In this document: one piece after another, positions 20,788-32,883 of the stretch
How the letters are laid out: every line of letters starts with the position of its first letter
Position numbering within the stretch: the first letter of the stretch is position 1
From: Coccinella septempunctata
Lineage: Eukaryota; Arthropoda; Insecta; Coleoptera; Coccinellidae
Reading direction: 5' to 3'
Length of the DNA: 64,000 nt
NCBI RefSeq assembly: GCF_907165205.1
Contig: NC_058189.1
Location: 22,070,001-22,134,000 of the forward strand
Notes under the pieces: generated by a model
What the model was told of the DNA's origin: nothing
What the model saw: the letters and a program-made list of their open reading frames with translations, nothing else
The model's database searches: none
Translations under genes and position numbers: made by a program

Positions 20788-22572
20788 TCAAACTCTCTGA
20801 CTTTTGATTCTCTCGTTACCTGTTCCTTCCTTTGATAATCTGAGGATGGCCTCATGAGCTACCCTATCAATCCCTAGATGTAGAGGTGTGAGGTCTGTGA
20901 TGATCTCAAGCGCCCTAGTTGGACACGTCCTCATGGCTCCTGTGATGCACACACAGGCAAGCCTTTGTACTCTGTCGAGCATTCTCCTCGTACTTACCTG
21001 ACCTGCCTTAGCAAACCAGGCTACTGCCCCATATGTGATTATAGGTCTTACAATCATGACGTACATCCATCGCAGTATTTTTGGGTTACAACCCCAATTC
21101 CTGCCGCATAGACGTCTGCACGCCATCAGAGCCCTTGTAGCTTTGCCAGTAGCATTATCAACTTGCTTATTCCACAGGAGTTTACTATCCAGGGTTATTC
21201 CTAGGTATTTGACTTCAGACCCCCACTCCAAGATATTACCGTTTAATGTTAACGTCTTCATGGCTGGAAGGTTCCTCTTCCGCGTGAACGGAACTACTGT
21301 GGTCTTGGTTGGGTTAACGTTCAGCCCCACAGACAAGCACCATTGCTCAATAATTCTAAGGCCCTTCTGCATTAGGTCGCAGAGCATGCCTTCGAATTTT
21401 CCTCTAATTATCAGGACTATGTCATCAGCATAACCTACACATTCGAAGCCGAGCTCCGTTAGTCTGTGTAGAAGTTCATCTACTACTAGACTCCATATGA
21501 GGGGAGATATTACCCCTCCCTGAGGTGTTCCACGAGAAGCTTTGACAAAGACGGTTTCATCGCCCATCGATGTCTCAGCTATTCTCGTCGTTAACACCTC
21601 ATACATCCACTTAAAAATGGTATTATTCACTCCTCGCCTCTTAAGTGCATCTCTGACAGACACGTGTGTTGTGTTGTCAAAGGCCCCAAATACATCCAGG
21701 AAGGCACACATGGCGATTTCTTTGTTTTTCAGAGTTCTCTGGATGACTTCAGTCAACTGATACAGGGCGGTTTCCGTTGAACGTCCCGCCCTGTAAGCAT
21801 GCTGACAATTGTGAAGTGGTATTTTCTCCAGATTCTCCGTTCTTATGTAGTTATCCACTACTTTCTCCATCGTTTTTAGAAGAAACGATGTTAAGCAAAT
21901 GGGTCTAAAGGATCGAGGGTCAGTCCCGTCCTTTTTCCCAACTTTTGGAATGAAGGTAACTCTTGCCCTTCTCCATCTTCTAGGTATTTGACCCAATGCC
22001 ATGCTGCTCCTTGTGATATTTAATAGATGAGGGAGGATCTCCTCCACTCCTTTCTGCAGGACTATCGGAAACACCCCATCCACTCCTGGGGATTTATACG
22101 GCTGAAAGGTGCTTATGGCCCATTCAAGTCGTTGCCTTGTGAATATTTTCTTAGCAATGTCCCAGTCCTCCTTGCGGGAGTTCTTGGTGTACTTCGTTGC
22201 TGTTTCAGTATTATCTATTGGTTCACTATCTGGGAAGTGTGTTTTGAGAAGAAGACTGGCTCGTTCCTTCTCTCCTTCAGTGTAAGAACCATCTGGCTTC
22301 TTAAGCGACATAATGGGGTTAGTTCCCCCTTTTGCCATGACCTTCTGAAGTCTGGCTGCTGTGGGAGTGGAAGTGATAGTTTCACAAAAGGCTTGAAAAT
22401 TAAGTCTTTTGGCCTTCCTGATCTCCTTGTTGTACTGAGTGAGTTTCTCAGTATACCCTTGCCAGTTACCGTCTCGTTTGGCTCTGTTGAAGAGCCGACG
22501 GACTTCCTTTCGAAGGCTTGACAGGTTGTCATTCCACCAAGGAGCTTCTTTACTTGATCGAGCCTTGGTCAA
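20788..22572 (-). pseudogene. LINE ORF2, reverse transcriptase domain
   Basis: Motifs in order: PWWNDNLSSLRKEVRRLFNRAKR (linker after the endonuclease), KSPGVDGVFPIVLQ, FRPICLTSFLLKTMEKVVD, HAYRAGRSTETAL, CAFLDVFGAFDNTTH (motif A), GTPQGGVISPLIWSL (motif B), VGYADDIVL (motif C) and LGITLDSKLLWNKQV. All catalytic aspartates are present. It is one base out of frame with the endonuclease segment, whose frame closes at 22569; a short indel just upstream explains this. The domain performs target-primed reverse transcription. Confidence 0.93.
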
Positions 22573-23420
22573 TGGGCAGCTAGAGTGAAATCCTCCATCA
22601 TTGCCTCACTTACCTGCTCTACATGTTGCTCAAAATCGTAATGACGGTGTTTTTCCCGCCCTATTCCGATTTGTTCTAAATTATTCTTCAGATTGCTTCT
22701 GTAAAGAAACCAATCGGTTTTTCTGGGATTTCGAATCAAGGGGGGCCAGGTTATATCTCCCTCCACCTTGAACTCGATAATTCTATGATCAGAGAGTGAA
22801 GGTTCGTTCATCACTCTCCAGGAAGTGACATTTTTCCTGGCAGCGACATTAACAATTGTCACGTCCAGGACCTCTTCTCTCGCTCTCGTGGCAAAAGTTG
22901 GTGTAGTCCCCACATTTAATGTCTCGAGATTGTTAGCTAAGAGATATTCAAGCAAGCACTCACCTCTAGCGTTGTTGTTCGTGCTTCCCCAAATGGTGTT
23001 ATGTGCGTTGGCATCACATCCAATTATAATTGGCAACTTTCTGCTGTTGCAGTATCGTACTAGCCGCTGTACTTCCTCTGGCGGTGTAATTGGCCCATCT
23101 CCAGCGAAGTATGCAGATGCTATGACAATGTCCCGGTCAATGCCCCCAACGTTGAGGTGTACCATGATTGGAATCAGGTCCCGGGACATGTATTCTGAAA
23201 CACAAATAAACTTAATGTTGCTTCTTATGAGCACATAGGCACGTGGAGATACCTGCCTCTGGTCATAAATCAGTTTGAGTCTTTGCATGCCGATCCTGAG
23301 ATTTTGGCCTTCTTTGTTGATCCAGGGTTCCTGGATCAGAGCAATGCCTAATTGCAACCTCGCAAATAACCTTGCAACCACTGCTGAAGAACCCTTCGCG
23401 TGATGCAGGTTCACTTGCAT
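22569..23420 (-). pseudogene. LINE ORF2, AP-like endonuclease domain
   Basis: It starts at an ATG with MQVNLHHAKGSSAVVARLF, a common ORF2 start in this LINE group. It shows the exonuclease-endonuclease-phosphatase pattern: IALIQEPW (catalytic E), a central IVIASAYF, IIGCDANAHNTIWGS (D and N) and LSDHRIIEF (SDH). The domain nicks target DNA to prime reverse transcription. The frame ends after FTLAAH, one base out of frame with the RT segment. Confidence 0.93.
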
Positions 23421-23576
23421 TACTTTCGAGAAGATGCAGTGGTTGTTTTGGGGTGAGGGACGTTGGTTACCCCGTCCCTTTACGTCCCCTCCTCCATCTT
23501 CTCCTGTTCCTCCTCCGATTCTCCACGGTGTTCTTCCCTTTCGGAATCCGAGAAGGCACTCACGGACAGCTGACAG

Positions 23577-24619
23577 CTACGCCCAGCCGCCAGGGCGGCA
23601 GAGGGAATCTCCGCCGCCATAGGCGCCCCGGCAGAGCCATGTGGAGGGCATCTCCACATCCACCGAACCCTCCACAAGGACATCCTTACTCTTTAACCCT
23701 GAGACTGGACTGCGCCCAAACCGGAAGTTTAGGCAACATCCCCCTGCCTTCAGGGTTTCTTCTGTTTGGGGATCAATCCCAATCCTGAGGAGTGTTCCCT
23801 TGCCCTCCTTCCTGGAGTTCAGAATTCTCCATGCCCCAATATTGAGGTTGGAGTTCTGAGCTTCCACGAGTCTGAGGATCGTCGCAGGCTCCATTTCTTG
23901 GCTTCTTGGAAAGAATACCGTAATGTTGGTGGGCTTGGGGATGTCGTCTCCCCTTATCACCACCAACTCGGGTCCCTTCCAAGATTTCAGCTGCGGAACT
24001 GATTTTATGATCCATTCCGCAGATCCCTGGGCTCCACAATCGACCAGCATCAATGAGGGCCAGTAAAGTGGATCCCCCTTTCCTGGCTCTGGCACATCTC
24101 CTCCACCAGGATATCTTCCAGGGAGGGAAGTTGCTCTGCCTCCAGGGTAGCCTTAGGGTAGTCCTTGTGCAAGATTCCAACCCTGGAGGTTTTCTCAGCT
24201 TTGACAGCTTCTGCATAGCCAGTGACTTGCCCGGTCTTAGCTACAGCTGTCTTCTGCCTCTTTGATAGGGGCCGCATCGGAGGTGTTATAAGCTCCGGAC
24301 CTCTTTTATTCTGTTTGCCCGTAGGTGTAACCCACGGGGTTGAGTGCGAAAGAGCTTGCTTCCTTGCCTCCTCAGGTGCAAGGCCCTGATGGAGGTGTCG
24401 CAGGTACCTTCGCACCCCTGCACCACTGAGTCCTCTCCTCAGTGGGTCATCTCTGCCACCCGGTTCTCCCAACTTGGGCAACTCAAATGGCAGCCGATTT
24501 TTATTTGGTCTTTTGATCTTCCCCTTTTCAAAGTGCCCGGATGTGGAGGTGGAGGGTTTCTCCACCTCTTCTCCAGTGGTTTTTTGTTTTTCTCTCTTTC
24601 CGTCCATAATAGGTCCCAC
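23577..24619 (-). pseudogene. LINE ORF1 (DUF4780-like), one frameshift
   Basis: The ATG at 24619 opens a basic, proline-rich N-terminal part (RRYLRHLHQGLAPEEARKQAL, KRQKTAVAKTGQVTGYAEAV). At about 24080 a G-run (AAAGGGGGATC on the coding strand) shifts the frame. The continuation reads WPSLMLVDCGAQGSAEWI, ELVVIRGDDIPKPTNITVFF and ILNSRKEGKGTLLRIGI, resembling the DUF4780 RNA-binding-like domain found in LINE ORF1 proteins. One base in the homopolymer would restore a single ORF. ORF1 is expected to package the element RNA. The ORF1-ORF2 gap is about 155 bp. Confidence 0.72.
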
Positions 24620-24655
24620 GAGAATCTAGGGTCAGAACGGTCCACCTCTGCAGAG

Positions 24656-25406
<751 letters not shown>

Positions 25407-25469
25407 CTGAAATAGTATAACAAGGTTATATTTGTATTGAATAGATCAAATTCAGTTAAAAGAATTTAT

Positions 25470-27506
25470 TCATTTTCCAATAACTACATTAGAATATGTA
25501 TCAATGAAACCTTTATCTTCGTCATCAGGATCTGCAGATAATTGAAACGGAAATTGTCGTTGGCTACTGGCATTCCTGGAATAAATATATTTTTATGATT
25601 TTTCAGAAACAGAAAGTTTCATATTTTGTCAATTTAGGGTCATGAAAGTTCTTCTATGAAGAATTGGGGTAACTATCGCAAAATTGGAGGAGAAATAATT
25701 AATATGTACTTTTCAGAAAATTAATTCAGCAGCAGTAAATACGGGGTCTTTATTAAAGATTGTTGCATAGCATTTGGCTTCGAATGATGCTCCTTACTAG
25801 AGGGTTTTGAACTGAATAACATCATAGAATTTCGAAATTGACGCCAACTGATGTAAAAATTATTTATAAAGCACCTGTCAGTACTAGATGATACTACATT
25901 GGTGGTATGGAATATTTATAGTACTGAAAAGATACACTTTACTGAAATATATTTTCTCAACTTGTCAAATTCCTGATCGGTGTGATTTTTGCTATTAGAA
26001 CAAATAGATGGTAACAGAAGATTATATAGTGCACTTCTCTAACTTTGAACAAATTCAGTATATCGAAGGCAGTTTTTTTTTGTAAATATGCCCTGACAGA
26101 GCGATCGGAGGTTTAAGTTGCGCACAATCATTTTTTTATGACTACTCAGTTACACATACGCACCCAAATATTAAGTTTTTATTTAATATTCTTTTGTTCG
26201 ATCTTTCAACAAACGTTGTGACCCACAGAACGACAAACTAATGAATATCCTCGTTAATCTTCGCTGCTACTCTCATTAATCAGTTTTATTCAACTTTTTA
26301 TGACAGAAAATGATTATCAAGAACCTCGTGACATTGAATCGGATTCCCACGTTTTCGAATTAGTCGATGTTTGTTGAATATCTTTTCAACGACAAGAAAT
26401 AAGATTTTGATATTTGGTACATACTTAAGTGTAACTTAATAAAACATTCAGAAATGGACTTAAAAAATCGAGAGGATAACCACTATGTGAAAAATGTACA
26501 TTGATTTCGGAAATCAAGATGATTTCGACGATGATTTCGGGATTTCGAATGATGATTTCGGGATTTCGGATGATGATTTCGGTCTTCAAAAGTACATCGA
26601 TTTCGAAAGTGGCTACCCCCTCGGAAAAAATCAAAAAAATTTCGATAATGTATCAAATTACAGTATCATATTCCTTCACTTAAGAAAGCGCCATTTAAAA
26701 ATACTAATTCAACATGTGCTAGTATATTTACAACAAAAAAACTGCCCTTTTTCACAGAATTTGTTTGAAGTTAGACTCTCACACTCTATAAAGTGAAGTC
26801 ATTATTTACAAAACAATAAAAGCCCTAAAAAAATTCACATCACGAGAACAATTTTAGTGCAGATTCTATTTTGAAAGCAACTCGCACAGCAAGTAGTCGT
26901 GAAAAGAAACACAAAATTCATTCTATTCTGAGGGTGAACTGAAGAAAAGCAAAAAATCTCAGGATATGAAAAAATTATAAAACCCACTTTTTATTCCGTC
27001 CAACATCTGAAGTCATCCAACCATATCCGTATGGGTAACACTGAATTATTTCGGCATCTGTCGCTTCTTCATATTTTGTCCTTACACCAAAAGCTACTGC
27101 AAAACATTCAAAGTATGAAGTATGATACCAACTTCAATCAAATGATATAATTTTTAATAGGTAAACAAATAACAAGAAATAAAAATACGAGTAGAAATCC
27201 GTAAAACATGGAATTCATTAGCTCCCAATAATAGATATTATAAAAAGAATAAAGATTAATTCGAAAATTCCATTGAATAGATTCAACCTCTCGTTCAACC
27301 TAGTTGTGGAAAGGTAAGACCTAGGGTGAAACAGTTGAATTGTGATGAAAAATAATAAAAATGAACATATACAAATATTTCGGTGACATTATGGCACAAA
27401 TGGATAGATTCAATAACACGTGCAAGTAGATGGAAAACGTTAAAGAGGAAATAAGTTACTTACCAAGAATCAAGTGGTAATCAAACTGGAATTTATTTCG
27501 ATCCAT
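25470..27506 (-). CDS. Unrecognised three-exon host gene, 85-residue product in this model
   Basis: Exon 1 is 27506-27464 (start MDRNKFQFDYHLIL, donor GTAAGT). Exon 2 is 27096-26988 (acceptor TTTTGCAG, donor GTGGGT, the weakest site). Exon 3 is 25575-25470 (acceptor TTTATTCCAG, stop TGA with AATAAA overlapping it). The lengths, 43+109+106 nt, join in one open frame of 86 codons with consistent phases. Exon 2 encodes VAFGVRTKYEEATDAEI and CYPYGYGWMTSD; exon 3 encodes FQLSADPDDEDKGFIDTY. No signal peptide, membrane helix or known motif is apparent and I do not recognise the family. An upstream in-frame ATG at 27638 would add 44 residues, but that stretch reads more like 5' UTR. Extra exons in the 1.4-kb second intron are possible. 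Confidence 0.55.
26518..26600. repeat. Short minisatellite of GATGATTTCGGGATTTCGAAT type
   Basis: About three imperfect units of roughly 21 bp built from GATGATTTCG and GGATTTCG blocks. It lies inside the second intron of the small host gene, so the acidic peptide it could encode is not considered real. Confidence 0.75.
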
Positions 27507-27984
27507 ATCAATACACACATTAGTCTCACACAAACACACAAAACGATCGAGACAACGCGCAAACGACAAAATCAAAATGGCACCAATGAATGCTTCCTTG
27601 TTCGGCTTGCGCTTCTTCGAATGAAACCCAAATCTCACGTACTGCCGTTTCTCGTTTCTGCACTAAGCAGGTGGCTAGAGTGGCTAGTGATCAGCGTTGC
27701 CGGGTCCAGAAATTTTATTCCCCAGTATACGGTATCCAGAGTAGAGTAAATCTTTACTATGTTGAATTACCTAGATTCTTGATTTTCATTTTTATCAAGC
27801 CTTGAGAAGAACGGATAGAGATATAGAGAATATCGACTTCTGAAAGTAGTACTTGTTAAGTTCATTTGTATCCAAGGAATGAAATTATTTATTTTAAGTC
27901 AGTTCCTAAGACAATATGATTAAAAATAATTCATCTATTTCACAAATTATTTATTAGGTACTTATAATGATTGAATGCCGGTTA

Positions 27985-28118
27985 TACAGTTACAGATAAA
28001 AGCTGAATCCAACGTTGAACCCAATTCAACTGACAGCCTGACAATGACAAAATAGAACTGAACTGTCCAAAATTACAATGGATTCAACTTTGAACTCGGT
28101 TTGAACCTGAACTGTAGA
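27985..28118. repeat. Short imperfect inverted repeat, possible MITE
   Basis: The left side reads ACAGTTACAG...CTGAATCCAACGTTGAAC. The right side, reverse complemented, reads ACAGTTCAGG...GTTCAAAGTTGAATCC. The arms share ACAGTT ends and a GAATCCAACGTTGAAC-like core but are diverged. No clear target duplication was found. Confidence 0.4.
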
Positions 28119-28677
28119 ATGTAAAACCGTGGCTTAGAGTAATTGAAGATGAGTGTAATATATGAAATAGAACAGATTTCTGGACATCGGAAAATAAATC
28201 TTAGGAAAATTTCTCCAACCTGGCATCGCTGCTGATTCTATCGGGGGGGACTGGGAATGCCGCGTCGACGCACACTAGTCTAGTCGAGAGAATAGCGCGT
28301 TATTTGAAAGTTAATTAGGATACGACGAAAATTCAAAGATGAATTTAATATACATAAAGGGGTAGTAGGTGAATGTAATTGAGTATCTCCGAAGTAATTC
28401 AGGGGATAAAATGAAATATAAATTAATGCTACTCTATGCAATATAGTTTCAATAGAAAATCTACAGACGAAATTATAAATTGTTGAAGAAACAAGGTATA
28501 GACTATAACGTCAAATATATTCATACAGATAGATATTTTGTTGTTGTTATTTGCTCTTTCGACGTACTATAATGACTACCCAGTGCGAAAAGAATAATAA
28601 TAATATATAATAATAATAATAATAGTTTATTCGTGCTAATACATACGTCAACAAAAAATGAACAAAAAAATATATTA

Positions 28678-30243
28678 CTACTGAAAATCAGAAAAATCAC
28701 AAGAAAGGTATTCCTCTATTGAGTAAAAGCATTTTTGCAGTAAATACTCTTTCACCATAATTTTAAGCTTCCCTAATGTAGCCATCTTTACTGTAGTGGG
28801 TAGCCTATTAAAAAATTTCGGCCCGTAATACGTTACCCCACATTTAACTTTATTGATCCTGTGGAAGTCGGTATATATCTGCCCTCTTTGACGTGTAAAA
28901 TGATCATGAACTTCTTGGTTTGTCCTATATTCACCCATATGAGACCTCACATATAACAAACATTGAAATATATACAAACACGGGAGTGTGAGAATTTTTT
29001 TTTCTCTGAAAGCATTTCTACAGTCATCTCTGTAACCAAGTTGACTCATTACCCTGATAGCTCTTCTCTGTAAACCAAATAGTCGCTTTACGTTAGGATC
29101 ATGGCCCCAACACAAAATTCCGTATGACGCCTTTGATCCTATAAATGCATGATAAACACTACACAATACCCTACTAGATACCACTCCAGCCAAGGTCCTC
29201 AATGCATAAATATAAGACGATACACTGAGACAGACATTATCTACGTGAGAGCTCCAAGATAATTTACTATCAATGTTAACACCCAGGAACCTAACCGGAC
29301 CCTCTGCATCTATTCCCTCCATATCTCTCATTGAAAAATACATAAACTTTGTCTTATCTACATTCAACTGGAGCTGATTGCTGTGAAACCAGTCTGAAAC
29401 TACAGAGAACGAAATATTCATCTTATCCATAAGAAGTACGATGGATTTAGCCTTTTTTAATACCGTTGTGTCGTCGGCAAAAATGATGTAGTCAGCTTCG
29501 TGGTCACTGTTTGGAAGGTCATTTATGTAAATAATAAAGAGAAGGGGCCCAAGAACTGATCCCTGGGGAACACCACACTTAACATCACACATTTTAGACA
29601 TATAACCTCCATGCTCTACACACTGTTTTCGGTCTGTGAGGAAGGACTCGATCAGAAGAATCGCACTTTGATCAATCTTATAAAATTTCAATTTTTCCAG
29701 AAGCTGTTTTCGTGAAAGACAATCGAAGGCCTTGCTCAGGTCACAAAAAAGTGCCCCAATGTATTCGCCATCACTGTAACCATCATTTATTACTCTCATC
29801 AGTTCAGCAATAGCAGATGTTGTGGAGCGCGAATTTCTGAATCCGAACTGAGAGTTGTTGAGGAGAAGATTGCTTTCAAAATATGCTGTTAGCTGTTGTT
29901 GCATAACTTTTTCCAAAACTTTCGAGAAGATTGATATTACGGATACAGGTCTATAATTGTCTACGGTGTCATCTGGACCTTTCTTATGCACAGGAACTAC
30001 TCTGGCAAATTTGAGTATCTTTGGAAAGATGTTATCTCTTATACAATAATTGACCAATTTTGTCAACGGATTAATTATTTCATTGACTAAACTTTTGATC
30101 ATTTTACTGCTGAATCCATGAAAGTCTCGACTACTTTTATTTTTGAGTGACATAATTATATCTCTTATTTTGACCTCAGATACAGGGGAAAAAGCAAAAT
30201 GGGCACCCTTTTTGCTTTTTGGGTCTCCCAGAACTGTATTCAC
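28678..30243 (-). pseudogene. LINE reverse transcriptase domain
   Basis: 521 open codons with IIMSLKNKSSRDFHGFSSKMIK, NYRPVSVISIFSKVLEKVM, FGFRNSRSTTSAI, LFCDLSKAFDCLSRKQL (motif A), CGVPQGSVLGPLLFIIYIND (motif B), IIFADDTTVLKK (motif C), VRFLGVNIDSKLSW and a thumb ending near the stop at 28678. All three catalytic aspartates remain. The initial ATG is not a real start, because the protein continues upstream in another frame (30176-31024). This is the replication enzyme of the element. Confidence 0.92.
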
Positions 30244-31024
30244 GAATGAAATCCGAAGAAGATTTCTGAGTCGGCGGAATATTGTTTATAATCTTTTCAG
30301 GCACCTTGATGAAAAAATCATTGAGTTCATCAGGAGAAAGCCGGGTATCACTCTTATCCCGTTTATTCGATAAGTTAGTACTATTTCGCACTAAGTTCCA
30401 AATCGCTTTAGGACAGTAGTTTCGTTTCTGGAGATAATTATCATTATATTCCTTTTTAGCTTTTTTAAGTTCAGCTCGATATAGCTTCTGATAATCTTTA
30501 TAAATATTTTTAACTTTTGGTGACCTATCAATTGTTGCTATTTCCCTATAAAACTGTAACAATGACCTCATTTTTTTCAAACCATCATTGAACCATGAAA
30601 TTGGCAACGTATCAACAGAATGTTTATATCTCTTTTGTGGAAATGCCAAATCTACACAGTTTTTCAACAGTGTAATGAACATTTCGAATTTTTCATCAAT
30701 ACTGATATCCTCACAATCAATGAAATCCCAACATATATCACGAACTAAGAATTTGAGCATATATAATCCCTGCTGAGTGATAGGTTGACACACTGTAATC
30801 TTACTCGCAGTTTTCAAATTGCCCTCTAAATCATAATTAGTCTCTACAGCACTGTGGTCAGAGAATCCCAAATCAACAACACCTCCCGAGCAGTTATCAA
30901 CGTTGGTAAAGACATTGTCTAAGCATGCCTTGCCTCTAGTCGCTGTATTAATAACGGGGCGGAGCCCATAAGCCGAGAATATAATAGCATATTCACACAT
31001 TAAAAAGACAGTAACTTTAGACAA
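30176..31024 (-). pseudogene. LINE endonuclease (C-terminal part) and linker
   Basis: The frame reads FSAYGLRPVINTATRG, CLDNVFTN, LGFSDHSAVETNYD (SDH motif of the endonuclease), then ISWFNDGLKKMRSLLQFYREI, IYKDYQKLYRAELKKAKKEYND and AIWNLVRN, the usual linker before the RT. The upstream catalytic part is missing here and only about 15 codons of it remain at 35866 and beyond. A frameshift near 30200 passes to the RT frame. Confidence 0.87.
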
Positions 31025-31100
31025 GAGGGATCGAGTTTAGACAAGAGGGAACGAGTCAACCTCGAGACGTTGAAGCAGGTAGATGTGTTGAATGATACCA

Positions 31101-31232
31101 GTGCGATACGTCATCTCTCGTGTTGTAAAAGAGAAAGTCGAAGTGAAAGTGTACACTAGCGATGCAGTGCGATACGTCATCTCTCGTGTTGTAAAAGAGA
31201 AAGTCGAAGTGAAAGTTGACACTAGCGAAGCT
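31101..31232 (+). promoter_or_regulatory. Two 66-bp tandem units in the Jockey 5' UTR, probable internal promoter region
   Basis: GTGCGATACGTCATCTCTCG starts at 31101 and again at 31167; each unit continues with GTTGTAAAAGAGAAAGTCGAAG and ends near ACTAGCGA. Tandem 5' UTR monomers carry promoter activity in several LINEs, which is the basis for the regulatory label. No TATA box is apparent. Confidence 0.7.
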
Positions 31233-31505
31233 ACGGAATTTTTGATTCCGTCTACGAAACTTCCGAAGTTTTTTGTAAGTTCTATAAGTGTATGCGTTAT
31301 AGAGCGGAAAGTCGTTCAAATTCAGTGTGTTCAGTGTAGAGTCCAGATCACCTCCAAGATCGCTGGTTCCACGGATATCACTGGTGAGTCGATTTATTTT
31401 TCTCATAGTATAGAAAATATATAACTTAACCATTTTTTTTTTGTCTTGAAAAATTTTATTTCCAATTTCTTTGAGTAGCAAAGTAATTATTAATTAGATT
31501 CTAAA

Positions 31506-32883
31506 ATGTCTGACCATTCGGACTGCGATTCCGTAATGGAAGAAGACGCGCCAGAAATCGCTAATGTCGTGTGCGAACACGATATTTTGAGAGAGGAGAA
31601 CGCAAGTTTGAAAGCGAGGGTGAATGAGTTAGATAGATGCGTATCTAGCTTAGTTGCTGAGATTAAAAATCTCAGGGAGAGGCTCGAGTTGCAGGAGGGA
31701 AATAAGGAAAGTTACTCCAAAGCACTCAAGAAGAACATTATTTTGAAAAATGTCCAAGAAGTGAACTTACCGGTTCAAAAACAGAAGATGGAGGTGGTCA
31801 AAACCCCTCAAACCAAAATTTCCCCACCCGCCAAAAGAGTGAGAAAGGATAGCTCCTCGTCAAATGAAGATACAAACAAGAAAAGAGTCTTGGAAACCCC
31901 AGACCAAGAGAAAACCACTCCAGTGGAGAGAAAAGAAAAAATCCCCCCTGTGACCCTGAGAGGTACGTCCGAATGGACTTCAATTTCGAACGCGTTAATG
32001 CGAAACGGTATTAAATACCAAAGAGCGACGACAGTAAAGGACGGTATAAGAATCGTCCCACAAAGCGCCGATGATCATAGAAGGATGACGGACTTCCTTC
32101 ATAAAATAAATAGGGAGTTTTACACTCTTCAACGGGAGGAAGAAAAGAAAATATACGCGGTAGTGAGATACCTACCGCTGGATGCAGATATCCCGACGAT
32201 CCTTGACGACCTCAAGGATCAAGGGATCGTCGATGCTGAGGTCATAAGGATGACCTCAAATAAAACAAAACAGCCGATGCCCTTATTGCTGGTTAAAACC
32301 CAGAATAAGGATATCTTCGAGGTGAAAAGGCTCTACAACATGAACTGTGTTGTTGAACCTAAGAGAAGGACGATTGGGCCTGGACAATGTTACCGCTGTC
32401 AGCGATATGGACATGCCCAAAGTAAGTGCACTTTTCCATGGAGGTGCGTGAAATGCTCCGGTAATCACAGCTCCAAGGAGTGTACGCTTACCAGGGAGAA
32501 CGAGGAGCGAAATGCCTCTTGTGTTCTCTGCGGAGAGCAAGGACATCCAGCCAGCTACAAGGGATGTAGCGAATGGAAATTGGTCACTAAAAAGACCAAG
32601 AGATCGCCAAGATCGAACCAGACCAGCTCGAGGCCAACACAAAATACACCGAGGCCATCCCAAAACTCTTCGGAAGTTTGCAACCAAAGTGGTCAAAGAC
32701 ACGGAGAATCCAGAGAAAAAGAAGGAAAAGTCAAAAACCGTCAAAAAAGCCGAAACCAGGAAAGGAATTTCTGGAATCACTGAGGAACTAGATAAGTTCA
32801 CGAAAAAACTCCTCAGCACGATGATGCACAATCTGGAGAAAGAGATTGAGAAGAAGATGCAGCAAATTATTAAGAATATTTAA
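31506..32883 (+). pseudogene. Jockey ORF1, nucleic-acid-binding protein with three CCHC knuckles
   Basis: The main frame (31506-32783) starts MSDHSDCDSVMEED, has a coiled-coil-like ILREENASLKARVNELD region, a C2HC-associated domain near residues 155-290, and three knuckles in GPGQCYRCQRYGHAQSKC, RCVKCSGNHSSKEC and CVLCGEQGHPASYKGC. After about 32600 the natural continuation appears to switch to the frame that ends at 32883 (TEELDKFTKKLLSTMMHNLE), so one indel is likely. The last bases are TAATG: the ORF1 stop overlaps the ORF2 start by one base. The protein is thought to bind and transport element RNA. Confidence 0.85.

Larger units (their letters stand above)
19729..24655 (-). mobile_element. 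Full-length non-LTR retrotransposon with RNase H (I/R1/Loa group)
   Basis: On the minus strand: a short 5' UTR, ORF1, ORF2 with endonuclease, reverse transcriptase and RNase H, a 3' UTR of about 70 bp, and a tail of about four ACTAT units (19730-19748). At about 4.93 kb it has every expected part, but frameshifts at about 24080, 22570 and 20790-20715 inactivate it. The 5' end at ~24655 is placed where GC-rich element sequence gives way to AATATT-rich DNA. RNase H plus a DUF4780-like ORF1 favours the R1/Loa side; the clade is not certain. Confidence 0.88.
28595..31031 (-). mobile_element. 5'-truncated LINE (Jockey/CR1 group), interrupted by a Jockey element
   Basis: Read on the minus strand: part of an endonuclease, then reverse transcriptase, then a tail of ATA/TAA units at about 28595-28625. 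The endonuclease reading stops at 31021-31031 where a Jockey element is inserted, and resumes beyond it at 35855 (see 35855-35900). A frameshift near 30240-30180 separates endonuclease and RT frames. Confidence 0.88.

Noticed and set aside
20086..23860. Many plus-strand frames of 60-160 codons across the RNase H LINE
   Set aside because: They are antisense shadows of the minus-strand ORFs with no independent motif.
26425..26796. Acidic repetitive frame (DDDFGIS repeats)
   Set aside because: It is a minisatellite inside an intron of the minus-strand gene; the peptide follows from the repeat.
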